DNA of 64,000 bases from positions 1 to 64,000 of the forward strand of contig PWGV01000025.1 of the NCBI GenBank assembly GCA_003554585.1, written 5' to 3'. Shown one piece after another: positions 52,185 through 61,635 of the stretch. Numbering within the stretch: position 1 is the first letter of the stretch; every line of letters starts with the position of its first letter. The stretch comes from Halobacteroidaceae bacterium. GTDB taxonomy: Bacteria; Bacillota; Halanaerobiia; B1SED10-174. A program made the translations under genes and the position numbers. The notes under the pieces are model-generated. The model saw nothing but the letters and a program-made list of their open reading frames with translations, was not told the DNA's origin and did not search any database.

Positions 52185-53313
52185 GAGAGTAAAGCTAATG
52201 CAGGGTAATGAAGCCTGCGTTGAAGGAGCTCTTGACGCTGGAGTTCGCTTTTACGCGGGATATCCGATAACTCCTTCCTCGGAGATTGCGGAAGATTTTG
52301 CCGCTAAACTTCCACCGGTGGGCGGGAAGTTTATCCAGATGGAAGATGAAATTGCCAGTATGGCTGCAGTTGTTGGAGCCTCCCTTGCTGGCAAAAAAGC
52401 AGTGACTGCAACCAGCGGTCCTGGTTTTTCCCTCAAACAGGAAATAATAGGTTTTGCCAATATGATTGAAGCCCCCTGCGTGATTATGAATGTGCAGAGG
52501 GCTGGCCCGAGCACTGGATTGCCGACGTCTCCAGCTCAAGGAGATGTGATGCAGGCTCGCTGGGGAACCCACGGTGATCACCCTGCCCTTGTGCTTTGTC
52601 CGAACTCCGTTACCGATGCTTACCTTTTAAGCTTCCAGGCTGTGAACTGGGCTGAAAGGTTTCGGACCCCGGTAATTTTATTGCTCGATGAAACAATTGG
52701 CCACCTGCGAGAAAGGGTTATCCTTCCCCGAAAAGAAGAAATGGTTATTAGCAACAGAAAGCAACCCCATGGGGCATCGGAATCCTTCCAGCCCTATGAT
52801 ATTACTGACGAGGATTTGATCCCTCCCCTGCCCCCATATGGTAGTGGTTATCGCTTCCATACAACGGGGTTATACCATGATGAGACTGGTTTCCCTTCAA
52901 ACAGGCCCGAGGTTACCAGCAGGTTATTAAACCGTCTCCACGAAAAAATTGATAAGTACAAAGAAACTCTGTACCTTTATGAAACTTATGGTTTGCGCCA
53001 GGCCAATCAATTGATAATCAGCTACGGTGCGTCAGCCCGTTCGGCCAAGGCAGCCTGGAGAATCGCGCGGGAAAAAGGTCTTTTAGTTGGGCTTTTAATC
53101 CTGAAAACGATCTGGCCCTTCCCCGAAGAAATTGTCGTCCAGGCGGGACATGACAAGAACAATATAGTGGTTGCTGAAATGAATAGAGGGCAGTTGATAG
53201 GTGAAGTGGAGAGAGTAATGGATAAAAGAGTTCCTATTCGTGGAGCTCAGCGGGCTGATGGAGTCCTCATTACTCCCGAACAGATACTTGCAAAACTGGA
53301 GGGGGTTAATTAA
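52177..53313 (+). CDS. korA: 2-oxoacid:ferredoxin oxidoreductase, alpha subunit
   Basis: This subunit of about 378 residues begins KLMQGNEACVEGALDAGVRFYAGYPITPSSEIAEDF, the classic start of KorA. VQRAGPSTGLPTSPAQGDVMQARWGTHGDHP is the other family motif. It forms, with KorB, an enzyme that oxidises a 2-oxoacid (2-oxoglutarate most likely) to its acyl-CoA, reducing ferredoxin. ATG 52177 is preferred to TTG 52168 in the track, as GAGGTG is 11 bp ahead. A 2-oxoisovalerate specificity cannot be excluded from sequence. Confidence 0.93.
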   Translation: MTERVKLMQGNEACVEGALDAGVRFYAGYPITPSSEIAEDFAAKLPPVGGKFIQMEDEIASMAAVVGASLAGKKAVTATSGPGFSLKQEIIGFANMIEAPCVIMNVQRAGPSTGLPTSPAQGDVMQARWGTHGDHPALVLCPNSVTDAYLLSFQAVNWAERFRTPVILLLDETIGHLRERVILPRKEEMVISNRKQPHGASESFQPYDITDEDLIPPLPPYGSGYRFHTTGLYHDETGFPSNRPEVTSRLLNRLHEKIDKYKETLYLYETYGLRQANQLIISYGASARSAKAAWRIAREKGLLVGLLILKTIWPFPEEIVVQAGHDKNNIVVAEMNRGQLIGEVERVMDKRVPIRGAQRADGVLITPEQILAKLEGVN

Positions 53314-54129
53314 ATGGAAATGGAAAAGTTTTTTCGCGTAGATAAACTTCCCCATATCTGGTGCCCGGGTTGCGGTCATGGTTCTGTAATGATGAGTATT
53401 GTTAAAGGTATAGACAAGATGGGTTGGGATCCCAAAAAAGTAGCGGTTGTCTCGGGGATAGGTTGTTCCTCCCGCGCCCCCGGTTATATGAATTTCAATA
53501 CCCTGCATACAGTTCATGGCCGGCCAATAGCTTTTGCCACCGGAATAAAATTAGCCAATCCAGAATTAAAGGTGATTGTGATAACAGGGGATGGAGATGG
53601 TGCCGCTATCGGAGGAAACCACCTCATCCATGCCTGCCGTCGAAATATTGGAATTAATGTGGTTTTGTTTAACAATCAAATTTATGGAATGACCAGTGGC
53701 CAGTATTCACCAATGACCCCTGAAGGGTCAATGGCCACAACATCACCTTACGGTAATATCGAACCACCTTTTGACCTGTGTGAACTCACCAAATCTGCAG
53801 GGGCAAATTTTGTTGCACGGGGAACGGTATACCACCTTCCCAAGCTGGATTCATATGTGGAAAAAGCCTTTTCTAAAGAAGGTTTTTCTTATGTAGAAGC
53901 AATAAGCCAGTGTCCAACTTATTATGGTCGCCGCAATAAAATGAAAACACCGGTGGAAATGCTGGAGTGGCAGAAGGAAAATTCTATTGATATCAAAAAA
54001 GCCAAGGACCTGGATCCCGAGGAATTAAAGGGTAAAATAATTACGGGGATATTTGCAGAAGGAGATGGCGAAGAGTATACAGTTCGGTATGACCAATTAA
54101 TTAACAGTGTGCGGGGGGGTAAAGAATAA
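53314..54129 (+). CDS. korB: 2-oxoacid:ferredoxin oxidoreductase, beta (TPP) subunit
   Basis: This 271-residue thiamine-diphosphate subunit has LPHIWCPGCGHGSVM at the N terminus and GDGDGAAIGGNHLIHACRRNIGINVVLFNNQIYGMTSGQYSP, the TPP/Mg motif GDGD...NN. It starts immediately after the korA stop. The stop overlaps korC (TAATG). Confidence 0.95.
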   Translation: MEMEKFFRVDKLPHIWCPGCGHGSVMMSIVKGIDKMGWDPKKVAVVSGIGCSSRAPGYMNFNTLHTVHGRPIAFATGIKLANPELKVIVITGDGDGAAIGGNHLIHACRRNIGINVVLFNNQIYGMTSGQYSPMTPEGSMATTSPYGNIEPPFDLCELTKSAGANFVARGTVYHLPKLDSYVEKAFSKEGFSYVEAISQCPTYYGRRNKMKTPVEMLEWQKENSIDIKKAKDLDPEELKGKIITGIFAEGDGEEYTVRYDQLINSVRGGKE

Positions 54130-54704
54130 TGGCCAGGTATGAGATCAGGCTTAGCGGCGCGGGAGGCCAGGGTTTGATCCTGGCAGGGATCATTCTATCC
54201 GAGGCTGTGGTCCGGTTTACAGATAAAGAAGTTGTTCAAACCCAGTCTTATGGGCCCGAAGCCCGTGGAGGAGCCAGTAAGGCTGAAGTCATCATTTCTG
54301 ATGAAGAAATAGACTATCCCCAGGTTAACAAACCCGATTTTCTCCTTGCATTAACCCAGGAAGCATATAATAAATATAACAGGGATCTCAAGGAATACGG
54401 GATCATGGTAGTCGATGAAAGGGTAGATATTGCCACGCGTGGCGGCCCTACTTACGTCGTACCAATTCAAAAGTTAACCCAGGAAAAACTGGGAACCAGG
54501 ATGGTAGTTAATGTAGTTTCCCTTGCTCTTTTTAATAAACTGCACGAAGTGGTAAAAACAGATGAATTAAAAGAAGCTGTTCTGGAAAGAGTGCCCAGGG
54601 GAACCGAGGATTTAAACCAAAAGGCCCTGGAACTTGGTGAAGAGCTGGCCGAGAACCTGAACCAATACAAAATAAAAAGCAAGGAGGAGGAGGAAGAAGA
54701 ATGA
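54129..54704 (+). CDS. korC: 2-oxoacid:ferredoxin oxidoreductase, gamma subunit
   Basis: This 191-residue subunit has [21 protein letters not shown] and [21 protein letters not shown], both hallmarks of the gamma domain. The C terminus ends in a run of glutamates (KSKEEEEEE). The DNA encoding it is a repeated purine tract that also forms the ribosome-binding site of the next gene, with an ATGA overlap. Confidence 0.94.
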   Translation: MARYEIRLSGAGGQGLILAGIILSEAVVRFTDKEVVQTQSYGPEARGGASKAEVIISDEEIDYPQVNKPDFLLALTQEAYNKYNRDLKEYGIMVVDERVDIATRGGPTYVVPIQKLTQEKLGTRMVVNVVSLALFNKLHEVVKTDELKEAVLERVPRGTEDLNQKALELGEELAENLNQYKIKSKEEEEEE

Positions 54705-56368
54705 AGGACAAGGACCGGCAGGAAAAAATTCAAGAAAAACTGAAAAAATGGCGGGAAGGTCCTTTTGCCAAGTTCCAGCAAAGAGGCTGGAATAAAGCCT
54801 ATACCTCCTATCGCGAACCGGTAAAAGAAATCTATACTCCCCTGGATTTTTCTGATGACGAATACCTTGAAAAGACCGGTTTTCCAGGCCAGTTTCCCTT
54901 TGTCCGCGGTGTTTATCCAACTATGTACCGGGGAAGGCCCTGGACAATGCGCCAGTACGCGGGTTTTGCCAGCGCCGAGGAATCCAATCGGCGTTATCGC
55001 TACCTTCTGGAACAGGGTCAGACCGGACTTTCCGTTGCTTTTGACCTGCCAACTCAGATTGGACTTGATTCAGATCATCAACTTGCCGATGGGGAAGTGG
55101 GCAAGGTTGGTGTCCCGATTGATTCCCTTGCCGATATGGAAATTCTTTTTGATCAGATTCCCCTGGATAAGGTCAGTACTTCTATGACTATTAACTCTCC
55201 AGCAGCAGTTCTTTTGGCAATGTATATAGCACTGGCGGAAAAGCAGGGGGTTTCAGCTGATAAATTGAAGGGAACCATTCAAAATGATATTTTGAAAGAA
55301 TATTTTGCCCGCGGTACTTATATCTTTCCCCCGGGTCCATCTTTGCGGTTGATCACAGATATCTTTGCCTACTGTTCACGGGAATTACCAAACTGGAATA
55401 CAATCAGTATTTCCGGTTATCATATCAGGGAAGCAGGAGCAAATGCTGTCCAGGAACTTGCTTTTACTCTTGCTGACGGAATTGCCTATGTAAAGGCTGC
55501 TCTCCAGGCAGGGTTAAAAGTTGATGAATTTGCCCCCAGGCTTTCTTTTTTCTTCAATGCGCAGATGAATCTCCTGGAAGAAGTGGCCAAATTCCGAGCT
55601 GCCCGCCGATTGTGGGCAAAAATTATGGAGGAAAAGTTTGGAGCAAAGAACCCCAAGAGTAAAATGCTTCGTTTCCACACCCAGACTGCAGGGGCTTCTC
55701 TAACTGCCCAGCAAGCGCAAAATAATATCGTAAGGGTTACCATCCAGGCCCTGGCAGCAGTTCTTGGTGGAACGCAATCCCTGCATACCAATTCCTATGA
55801 TGAAGCATGGGCCCTGCCCAGCGAGGAATCAGTACGGATTGCTCTGCGGACCCAGCAAATTATTGCCAATGAGAGCGGTGCAACCTCAACTGTAGATCCG
55901 CTGGGAGGCTCTTATTATGTGGAAAGCCTTACCGATGATATTGAAAAAAGGGTAGAAGAGTACCTGGATAAAATTGAAGAAATGGGCGGGATGGTAAAGG
56001 CAATTGAAAAAGGTTATGTTCAGCGAGAAATCCAGAAAAGCGCATATGAAATGCAGAAAAGAGTTGAGCAACAGGAAGATATAGTTGTAGGAGTAAATAA
56101 ATTTGCCCAGGAAGAAGTTGCTCCGACTGATCTCCTGGAAGTTGATCCCCAGATGGAAAAAGAACAGATTAAGAAACTAAAAAATAGCAGGGAAAAAAGA
56201 AATGAAAAAGAAGCTCAAAAGGCACTGGAAAAGCTTAAGAACACCGCCGAAGCAGAAGAAAACCTTATGCCAGCAATTATTGAGGCCGTCAAGGCTTATG
56301 CAACTCTCGGGGAAATTTGTGAAGTTCTGCGTTCAATTTACGGTGAGTACCAGGCTCCCACATTTTAA
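54701..56368 (+). CDS. mcmA: Methylmalonyl-CoA mutase, large (catalytic) subunit
   Basis: This 555-residue TIM-barrel subunit interconverts succinyl-CoA and methylmalonyl-CoA using adenosylcobalamin. [51 protein letters not shown] and [24 protein letters not shown] are the family motifs. The B12-binding domain is missing from its C terminus and is encoded by the next gene, giving the split form. It overlaps korC by 4 bp, tying the mutase to the enzyme that makes succinyl-CoA. Confidence 0.96.
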   Translation: MKDKDRQEKIQEKLKKWREGPFAKFQQRGWNKAYTSYREPVKEIYTPLDFSDDEYLEKTGFPGQFPFVRGVYPTMYRGRPWTMRQYAGFASAEESNRRYRYLLEQGQTGLSVAFDLPTQIGLDSDHQLADGEVGKVGVPIDSLADMEILFDQIPLDKVSTSMTINSPAAVLLAMYIALAEKQGVSADKLKGTIQNDILKEYFARGTYIFPPGPSLRLITDIFAYCSRELPNWNTISISGYHIREAGANAVQELAFTLADGIAYVKAALQAGLKVDEFAPRLSFFFNAQMNLLEEVAKFRAARRLWAKIMEEKFGAKNPKSKMLRFHTQTAGASLTAQQAQNNIVRVTIQALAAVLGGTQSLHTNSYDEAWALPSEESVRIALRTQQIIANESGATSTVDPLGGSYYVESLTDDIEKRVEEYLDKIEEMGGMVKAIEKGYVQREIQKSAYEMQKRVEQQEDIVVGVNKFAQEEVAPTDLLEVDPQMEKEQIKKLKNSREKRNEKEAQKALEKLKNTAEAEENLMPAIIEAVKAYATLGEICEVLRSIYGEYQAPTF

Positions 56369-56385
56369 AGTTAGGAGGCAGAAAC

Positions 56386-56784
56386 ATGGCCGAGAATAAA
56401 ATAAGAGTATTAATTGCCAAACCGGGTCTTGATGGGCATGACCGCGGAGCTAAAGTTGTGGCGCAGGCCTTACGGGATGCGGGCATGGAAGTTATTTATA
56501 CCGGTCTTCGCCGGACTCCCGATCAGATAGTTTCCGCTGCAGTTCAGGAAGATGTCCAGGTAATCGGCTTGAGTAGCCTTTCTGGAGCCCATAACCACCT
56601 CTTCCAAAAAGTTGCAGAACTGCTCCAGGAAAAAGGAAACGAAGATATCCTTCTGATTGGTGGAGGGATTATCCCTGAGAAAGACCGCAAGCGACTTGAA
56701 AAAATTGGATTTGATCGGATCTTCTCTCCAGGCACTTCCACGGAAGATATCGTTTCCTATATAAAGGAAAAAGTTAATGGGTAA
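56386..56784 (+). CDS. mcmB: Methylmalonyl-CoA mutase, cobalamin-binding subunit
   Basis: This 132-residue Rossmann-like domain has the cobalamin signature DxHxxG in [13 protein letters not shown] (about 13-25), followed by [12 protein letters not shown] and [11 protein letters not shown]. It completes the split mutase. ATG 56386 follows TTAGGAGG, and the gene overlaps meaB by 8 bp. Confidence 0.96.
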   Translation: MAENKIRVLIAKPGLDGHDRGAKVVAQALRDAGMEVIYTGLRRTPDQIVSAAVQEDVQVIGLSSLSGAHNHLFQKVAELLQEKGNEDILLIGGGIIPEKDRKRLEKIGFDRIFSPGTSTEDIVSYIKEKVNG

Positions 56785-57727
56785 AAAGGTAGATGAACTG
56801 GCCCGGGGGATAATTCAGGGCGAGGAAAAAGCTCTTGCTAAAGGTCTAACCTTCGTGGAAAATAGAAGCAAGGGTTACCGAGAACTTCTAGATTCCATTT
56901 ACCCCGAGGTCAAACCCTGTCCAATCTGGGGTCTTACTGGAGCTCCGGGTGTGGGGAAAAGCACCATTACAAATTACCTGGTAGATAGTTTGGCCAGCTG
57001 TTCTGAAAGAATTGGAGTTTTAGCCGTCGATCCCACCAGTCCCTTTTCCGGAGGAGCTATTCTCGGGGACCGGGTTCGAATGATGGATTTGGCCGGAAGA
57101 GAGGGGATCTTCATTCGCAGCATGGCCTCCCGCGGGGCTTTAGGTGGACTCAGCCCTGCAATAATGGACGCAGTTGCTTTGTACCAGGCTTTTGGGGTTG
57201 ACAGGATTCTGGTGGAAACTGTTGGTGTTGGGCAATCGGAAACAGATATTGTATCTCTTGCGGACACTGTTGCAGTAATTATGATGCCGGGAACAGGCGA
57301 CGATGTTCAAACAATAAAAGCTGGTCTGCTGGAAATTGGTGACATTTTTGTTGTAAATAAGGCTGATCTGGAGGGAGCGGAGACCCTCGCCGGGTTATTG
57401 CAAAGTATGCTTTCTTCCCGGAACGAGGATGAAAAATGGGTTCCCCCGGTAATTAAACTGGTTGCCAGCCAGGGACAGAATCTTGATACCTTGCTTGAGA
57501 AATTCCAAGATCACCAGAAAACCCTGGAGAAATCAGGCCAAAAAGAAAAGAAAGAAAAGATGAGGAATGAAATGGCTCTTAAGATGCACCTGCAGGCTCG
57601 CTTTCAGGACCTGTATCTTGGGCCCCTCCTAGGAACAGAAGACTGGGAAAAGGCCATAAAATCTATTAACAGGCGGGAAAAGTCACCTGCTTACTGGGCA
57701 GAAAAATTGATTTCCGGGAGTGATTAA
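56777..57727 (+). CDS. meaB: Methylmalonyl-CoA mutase-associated GTPase MeaB
   Basis: This 316-residue G3E-type P-loop GTPase loads and protects the mutase's cobalamin. The P-loop is [13 protein letters not shown] (about 52-64), with [32 protein letters not shown] and NKAD. It overlaps the mutase small subunit gene by 8 bp. It is the type called ArgK in older annotations. Confidence 0.96.
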   Translation: MGKKVDELARGIIQGEEKALAKGLTFVENRSKGYRELLDSIYPEVKPCPIWGLTGAPGVGKSTITNYLVDSLASCSERIGVLAVDPTSPFSGGAILGDRVRMMDLAGREGIFIRSMASRGALGGLSPAIMDAVALYQAFGVDRILVETVGVGQSETDIVSLADTVAVIMMPGTGDDVQTIKAGLLEIGDIFVVNKADLEGAETLAGLLQSMLSSRNEDEKWVPPVIKLVASQGQNLDTLLEKFQDHQKTLEKSGQKEKKEKMRNEMALKMHLQARFQDLYLGPLLGTEDWEKAIKSINRREKSPAYWAEKLISGSD

Positions 57728-57728
57728 A

Positions 57729-58121
57729 GTGCACATAGACCACATTGGTATTGCTGTAACTGATATTGAAGAGGCAGCGAAAGTTTATAAACTTATGGGT
57801 TTGGAAATTGTAAATATTGAAGAGGTTCCTTCCCAAAAAGTCCGGGTTGCCATGTTACCCCTAGGAGAAAGCAAGATCGAACTTTTAGAACCAACTGACC
57901 CGGAAAGTCCCATTCAGAAATTCCTGGACAAAAAAGGAAGCGGAATTCACCACCTTGCGGTTTCGGTTGATGATGTTGCAGCCGAACTGGCTAAATTAAA
58001 AGAGCAAGGGATCAGGTTGATTAATGAAGAACCAGTTCCGGGGGCCGGAGGAGCCCTGATCGCCTTTGTCCATCCTAAGGAAACCCAGGGAGTTTTATTA
58101 GAATTATGCCAGCATGAGTAG
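57729..58121 (+). CDS. mce: Methylmalonyl-CoA epimerase
   Basis: This vicinal-oxygen-chelate protein of about 130 residues interconverts (R)- and (S)-methylmalonyl-CoA. HIDHIGIAVTDIEEA at the N terminus, GSGIHHLAVSVDDV in the middle and GVLLELCQ at the end carry the metal ligands. The track start GTG 57720 overlaps GGGAG; GTG 57729 has a spacer of 8 and is preferred. Confidence 0.95.
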   Translation: MHIDHIGIAVTDIEEAAKVYKLMGLEIVNIEEVPSQKVRVAMLPLGESKIELLEPTDPESPIQKFLDKKGSGIHHLAVSVDDVAAELAKLKEQGIRLINEEPVPGAGGALIAFVHPKETQGVLLELCQHE

Positions 58122-58133
58122 AGGAGAGTGACT

Positions 58134-59681
58134 ATGAAAGCAAAAAAAGGAGAAACCCTGCAGTCACTAAAGGAAAGGGCGAAACTCGGCGGGGGTAGTG
58201 AAAAAATAAAAGCCCAACATGAAAAAGGAAAGTTAACAGCCCGGCAACGGTTGGAAAAATTATTGGATTCCGATTCTTTCATGGAAATTAACCTTTTTAC
58301 TTCCCACAGGGCTACCGACCTGGGAATGGAAAGCCGGGAAGTTCCCGGAGAAGGTGTAGTAACAGGTTCGGGGACAGTTAATGGGCAACTTGTATTTGTT
58401 TTTGCCCAGGACTTCACTGCAATGGGTGGAACTCTTGGGGAAGCACACGCCAAGAAAATTGTAAAAATAATGGATCTGGCCCTGGAGAATGGGGCCCCAA
58501 TAATTGGGTTGAATGATTCAGGTGGGGCGAGGATCCAGGAGGGTGTGGACGCCTTAGACGGTTATGGGGATATTTTCTATCGCAACACACTGGCCTCTGG
58601 AGTAATCCCCCAGATTGCTGCAATTCTTGGTCCCTGTGCAGGAGGAGCGGTTTATTCTCCAGCCCTTATGGATTTTACTTTTATGGTTGAAGGAATAAGC
58701 CAGATGTTTATAACCGGTCCTCAGGTGGTCAAAGCTGTTACAGGGCAGGAAGTGTCCTCTGAAGAACTTGGTGGGGCAGCAACTCACAATCAACTCAGTG
58801 GAGTTGCCCACTTTAATCATGCTGATGAAGAATCCTGTCTGAACGCTATCCGGGAATTATTGAGTTATTTACCGCCAAATAATATGGAAAATCCTCCGGA
58901 AATCGCAACAGATGAACCACCTGCTCCAGGACCCCAGGGAATTGCGGATATTATCCCTGAAGATACCAGGCGACTATATGATATGAAAGAGGTAATAAGA
59001 CTTATTGTCGATGGAGGATACTTTTTTGAAGTGCACCCCTATTTCGCCCCGAATATTATTGTTGGTTTTGCCCGCCTGGGCGGGAAAGCTGTGGGTATAG
59101 TTGCCAATCAACCAAAGGATAAAGGAGGAGTTCTGGATATCGATTCCTCTGATAAAGCTTCGCGTTTTATCCGATTTTGTGATGCTTTCAATATTCCCCT
59201 GGTAAATCTGGTTGATGTTCCCGGCTATCTTCCCGGGACCGATCAGGAACACGGAGGAGTAATTCGCCACGGGGCGAAACTCCTTTATGCATATTCTGAA
59301 GCCACCGTTCCCAAGGTAACCTTAATTACTCGCAAAGCTTACGGGGGAGCTTTTCTGGCCATGTGCAGCCAGGCTCTGGGTGCGGACTTTGTTTATGCCT
59401 GGCCCAATACAGAAATTGCTGTTATGGGTCCCGAGGGAGCGGCGAACATTATTTACCGTAAAGAGATAAAAGCGGCAGAAAATCCTGAAGAGGTAAGGCA
59501 GGAAAAAATTAAAGAATACAGGGAGCTTTTTGCCAATCCCCTTGTGGCTGCCCGACGGGGCATGATTCACGATATCATCGAGTATGAATCAACTCGGGCC
59601 CGTTTAATTTATTCTCTGGACCTTTTATCCTGCAAAAAGGTTTCCCGGCCGCCCAGAAAACACGGTAATTTTCCGGTTTAA
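58134..59681 (+). CDS. mmdA: Methylmalonyl-CoA decarboxylase/propionyl-CoA carboxylase, carboxyltransferase subunit
   Basis: This carboxyltransferase of about 515 residues transfers CO2 between methylmalonyl-CoA and biotin. It has two crotonase-like halves with LGEAHAKKIVKIMDLALENGAPIIGLNDSGGARIQEGVDAL and YGGAFLAMCSQALGADFVYAWP. Next to the membrane decarboxylase genes it most likely acts in the decarboxylating direction. ATG 58134 is 8 bp after GAGGAG and is preferred to GTG 58128. Confidence 0.95.
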   Translation: MKAKKGETLQSLKERAKLGGGSEKIKAQHEKGKLTARQRLEKLLDSDSFMEINLFTSHRATDLGMESREVPGEGVVTGSGTVNGQLVFVFAQDFTAMGGTLGEAHAKKIVKIMDLALENGAPIIGLNDSGGARIQEGVDALDGYGDIFYRNTLASGVIPQIAAILGPCAGGAVYSPALMDFTFMVEGISQMFITGPQVVKAVTGQEVSSEELGGAATHNQLSGVAHFNHADEESCLNAIRELLSYLPPNNMENPPEIATDEPPAPGPQGIADIIPEDTRRLYDMKEVIRLIVDGGYFFEVHPYFAPNIIVGFARLGGKAVGIVANQPKDKGGVLDIDSSDKASRFIRFCDAFNIPLVNLVDVPGYLPGTDQEHGGVIRHGAKLLYAYSEATVPKVTLITRKAYGGAFLAMCSQALGADFVYAWPNTEIAVMGPEGAANIIYRKEIKAAENPEEVRQEKIKEYRELFANPLVAARRGMIHDIIEYESTRARLIYSLDLLSCKKVSRPPRKHGNFPV

Positions 59682-59693
59682 GGAGGAAGATAG

Positions 59694-60020
59694 ATGCCTG
59701 ATTTAACTGCTGGTTGGGAAATAATAATCCTTGGGACGGGGACTGTTTTTATTGCTTTAATTTTCCTCGGTTTGGTAGTTGTGGGGTTAGAGAAAATTTT
59801 TGGCCCTAAAACTACTCCCCCTTCTCAGGATCAACCCCTAACCGAACAAGATGAGGAAGATAAAACTGAGCCCCCCGTTGCGGCTATAACTGCCGGTATC
59901 CACGCTTACAAGGGCGCTGGCAGGTTCAAAATAATCAGGATTAGCCACCGCGGTGAAGAGTGGGCCCGCTGGGGCCGCCAGGAACTTATTAATAATAAAC
60001 CAGAAAGGAAAGGAAGTTAA
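59694..60020 (+). CDS. mmdD: Na+-translocating decarboxylase small membrane subunit (OadG/MmdD-like)
   Basis: This 108-residue protein has one N-terminal membrane segment (WEIIILGTGTVFIALIFLGLVVVGLEKIF) and a short charged, Pro-rich tail. The layout and GxGTVFxxLxxLxxVVxxLxKIF pattern fit the gamma/delta subunits that hold the decarboxylase together. Sequence is weakly conserved in this family, so the call leans on context between the carboxyltransferase and biotin carrier. ATG 59694 follows AGGAGG. Confidence 0.82.
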   Translation: MPDLTAGWEIIILGTGTVFIALIFLGLVVVGLEKIFGPKTTPPSQDQPLTEQDEEDKTEPPVAAITAGIHAYKGAGRFKIIRISHRGEEWARWGRQELINNKPERKGS

Positions 60021-60028
60021 GACCAGGG

Positions 60029-60412
60029 ATGAAAAAATACAGGATTAGAGTAAATGGTGAGGAGTACGAGGTTGAGGTTGAGGAAATTAATGAAGGTGGG
60101 GAAAAACCGACAACTTCTCCCAACAAACCCCCAGCTTCTTCTGCCCCTGCGGCCCCAAGAGCTCAGGAGAAAAAGAAGGCGGTGCAAAGCAGTGGCGCGC
60201 CCGGGGAAATAAAGGCACCAATGTCCGGAAAGGTTTTGAAAGTAAGCGTGAAAACAGGAGATGAAGTTACAAAAGGTCAGGTGCTTATGATGCTCGAAGC
60301 AATGAAAATGGAAAATGAAATTACCGCTAACACCGAAGGAAAAGTTAAAGAAATAAAAGTAAATGAAGGGGATTCCGTTAATCCAGGAGATATTCTTGTA
60401 ATTTTGGAGTAG
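60029..60412 (+). CDS. mmdC: Biotin carrier protein of methylmalonyl-CoA decarboxylase
   Basis: This 127-residue protein has a short N-terminal fold ([20 protein letters not shown]), a Pro/Ala-rich linker (about 28-58) and a biotinyl domain with the biotin lysine K93 in LEAMKMENE. It shuttles the carboxyl group from MmdA to the membrane subunit. ATG 60029 has CCAGGG ahead. Confidence 0.94.
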   Translation: MKKYRIRVNGEEYEVEVEEINEGGEKPTTSPNKPPASSAPAAPRAQEKKKAVQSSGAPGEIKAPMSGKVLKVSVKTGDEVTKGQVLMMLEAMKMENEITANTEGKVKEIKVNEGDSVNPGDILVILE

Positions 60413-60423
60413 GGGGAAAATTA

Positions 60424-61554
60424 ATGGAACTTGCAATTGATAGTTTCTGGCAGAGCACAGGTTTTGCCAATATGACCTGGCAGCAAATGGTTATGGTTGC
60501 AGTGGCCGGGGTTCTATTATACCTTGCGATAAAGAAAAAATATGAACCTCTATTGCTCATCCCGATCAGTTTTGGGGTAATAATGGTTAATTTGCCACTG
60601 ACCGGAGTTATGGCACCACCCCAGGGAGGAGAGGTAGGGGGTCTATTGTATTACCTTTACCAGGGAACCAGTCTGGGGATTTATCCTCCCCTAATTTTCA
60701 TTGGTGTTGGGGCCTGGACGGATTTTGGGCCCCTGCTTGCCAACCCAAAAACCATGCTGCTCGGCGCAGCAGCCCAGTTTGGGATTTTTACCACCATATT
60801 GGGTGCTCTTGCTGTTGGTTTTCAACCCTTCCAAGCTGGAGCCATAGGGATAATAGGTGGGGCAGATGGGCCAACTGCAATTTTTACCGCGGCGAATCTA
60901 GCCCCAGAACTTTTGGGCCCCATAGCCGTTGCCGCATATTCTTATATGGCCCTGGTTCCTGTGATCCAGCCGCCGATAATTAAATTATTAACTAATGATA
61001 CCGAAAGAAAAGTTAGAATGGGCCAGTTAAGGGAGGTTTCCCAAAAAGAAAAGATAATTTTTCCTATTGCGGTAACCATTTTAACAGGGTTGCTTATCCC
61101 GGCTTCCATACCTTTAATTGGTTCTTTAATGTTTGGTAACCTGTTAAAGGAATCCGGTGTTGTGGACCGATTGCTTCAGACTGCCCGGGATTCTCTGGTT
61201 AATATTGTAACCATCTTTTTAGGCCTGACCGTTGGAGCAACTGCAACCGCAGAAAATTTCCTGATTTGGGAAACGATCCAGATTATTTTATTGGGCCTTT
61301 TTGCTTTTTCTGTCGGGACTTTTGCAGGTGTGGTTTTGGGTAAAATTATGTACCAGTTGACCAGAGGAAAAATAAACCCCCTTATTGGTTCTGCTGGGGT
61401 GTCTGCAGTGCCAATGGCGGCTCGGGTTAGTCAAAAACTTGGTTTGGAAGCAGATGGAGACAATCACCTTTTAATGCATGCAATGGGACCTAATGTGGCC
61501 GGCGTTATTGGTTCGGCCGTAGCCGCTGGAGTAATATTATCTCATTTTGGCTAG
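60424..61554 (+). CDS. mmdB: Na+-translocating decarboxylase beta subunit (carboxybiotin decarboxylase)
   Basis: This 376-residue membrane protein with about ten segments decarboxylates carboxybiotin and exports Na+. [43 protein letters not shown] holds the essential Asp region, and [19 protein letters not shown] the second Na+-site region, both as in OadB/GcdB/MmdB. ATG 60424 follows GGGGG. It is the last gene of the tightly packed block; a mini-ORF follows. Confidence 0.96.
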   Translation: MELAIDSFWQSTGFANMTWQQMVMVAVAGVLLYLAIKKKYEPLLLIPISFGVIMVNLPLTGVMAPPQGGEVGGLLYYLYQGTSLGIYPPLIFIGVGAWTDFGPLLANPKTMLLGAAAQFGIFTTILGALAVGFQPFQAGAIGIIGGADGPTAIFTAANLAPELLGPIAVAAYSYMALVPVIQPPIIKLLTNDTERKVRMGQLREVSQKEKIIFPIAVTILTGLLIPASIPLIGSLMFGNLLKESGVVDRLLQTARDSLVNIVTIFLGLTVGATATAENFLIWETIQIILLGLFAFSVGTFAGVVLGKIMYQLTRGKINPLIGSAGVSAVPMAARVSQKLGLEADGDNHLLMHAMGPNVAGVIGSAVAAGVILSHFG

Positions 61555-61568
61555 GAAAGGAGGTTTTA

Positions 61569-61595
61569 ATGGAGATTTTTTGGCTTAAATTTTGA
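61569..61595 (+). other. Eight-codon mini-ORF with perfect ribosome-binding site
   Basis: AAAGGAGG (61556-61563) lies 5 bp before an ATG that opens MEIFWLKF and then stops at TGA. It sits between mmdB and the glutamate dehydrogenase gene. It may be a leader peptide or the remnant of a lost gene; nothing proves translation. Confidence 0.3.
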
Positions 61596-61635
61596 GGAAT
61601 TTTAGTAATTAATAAAAGAAGAGGTGAATTAATTA

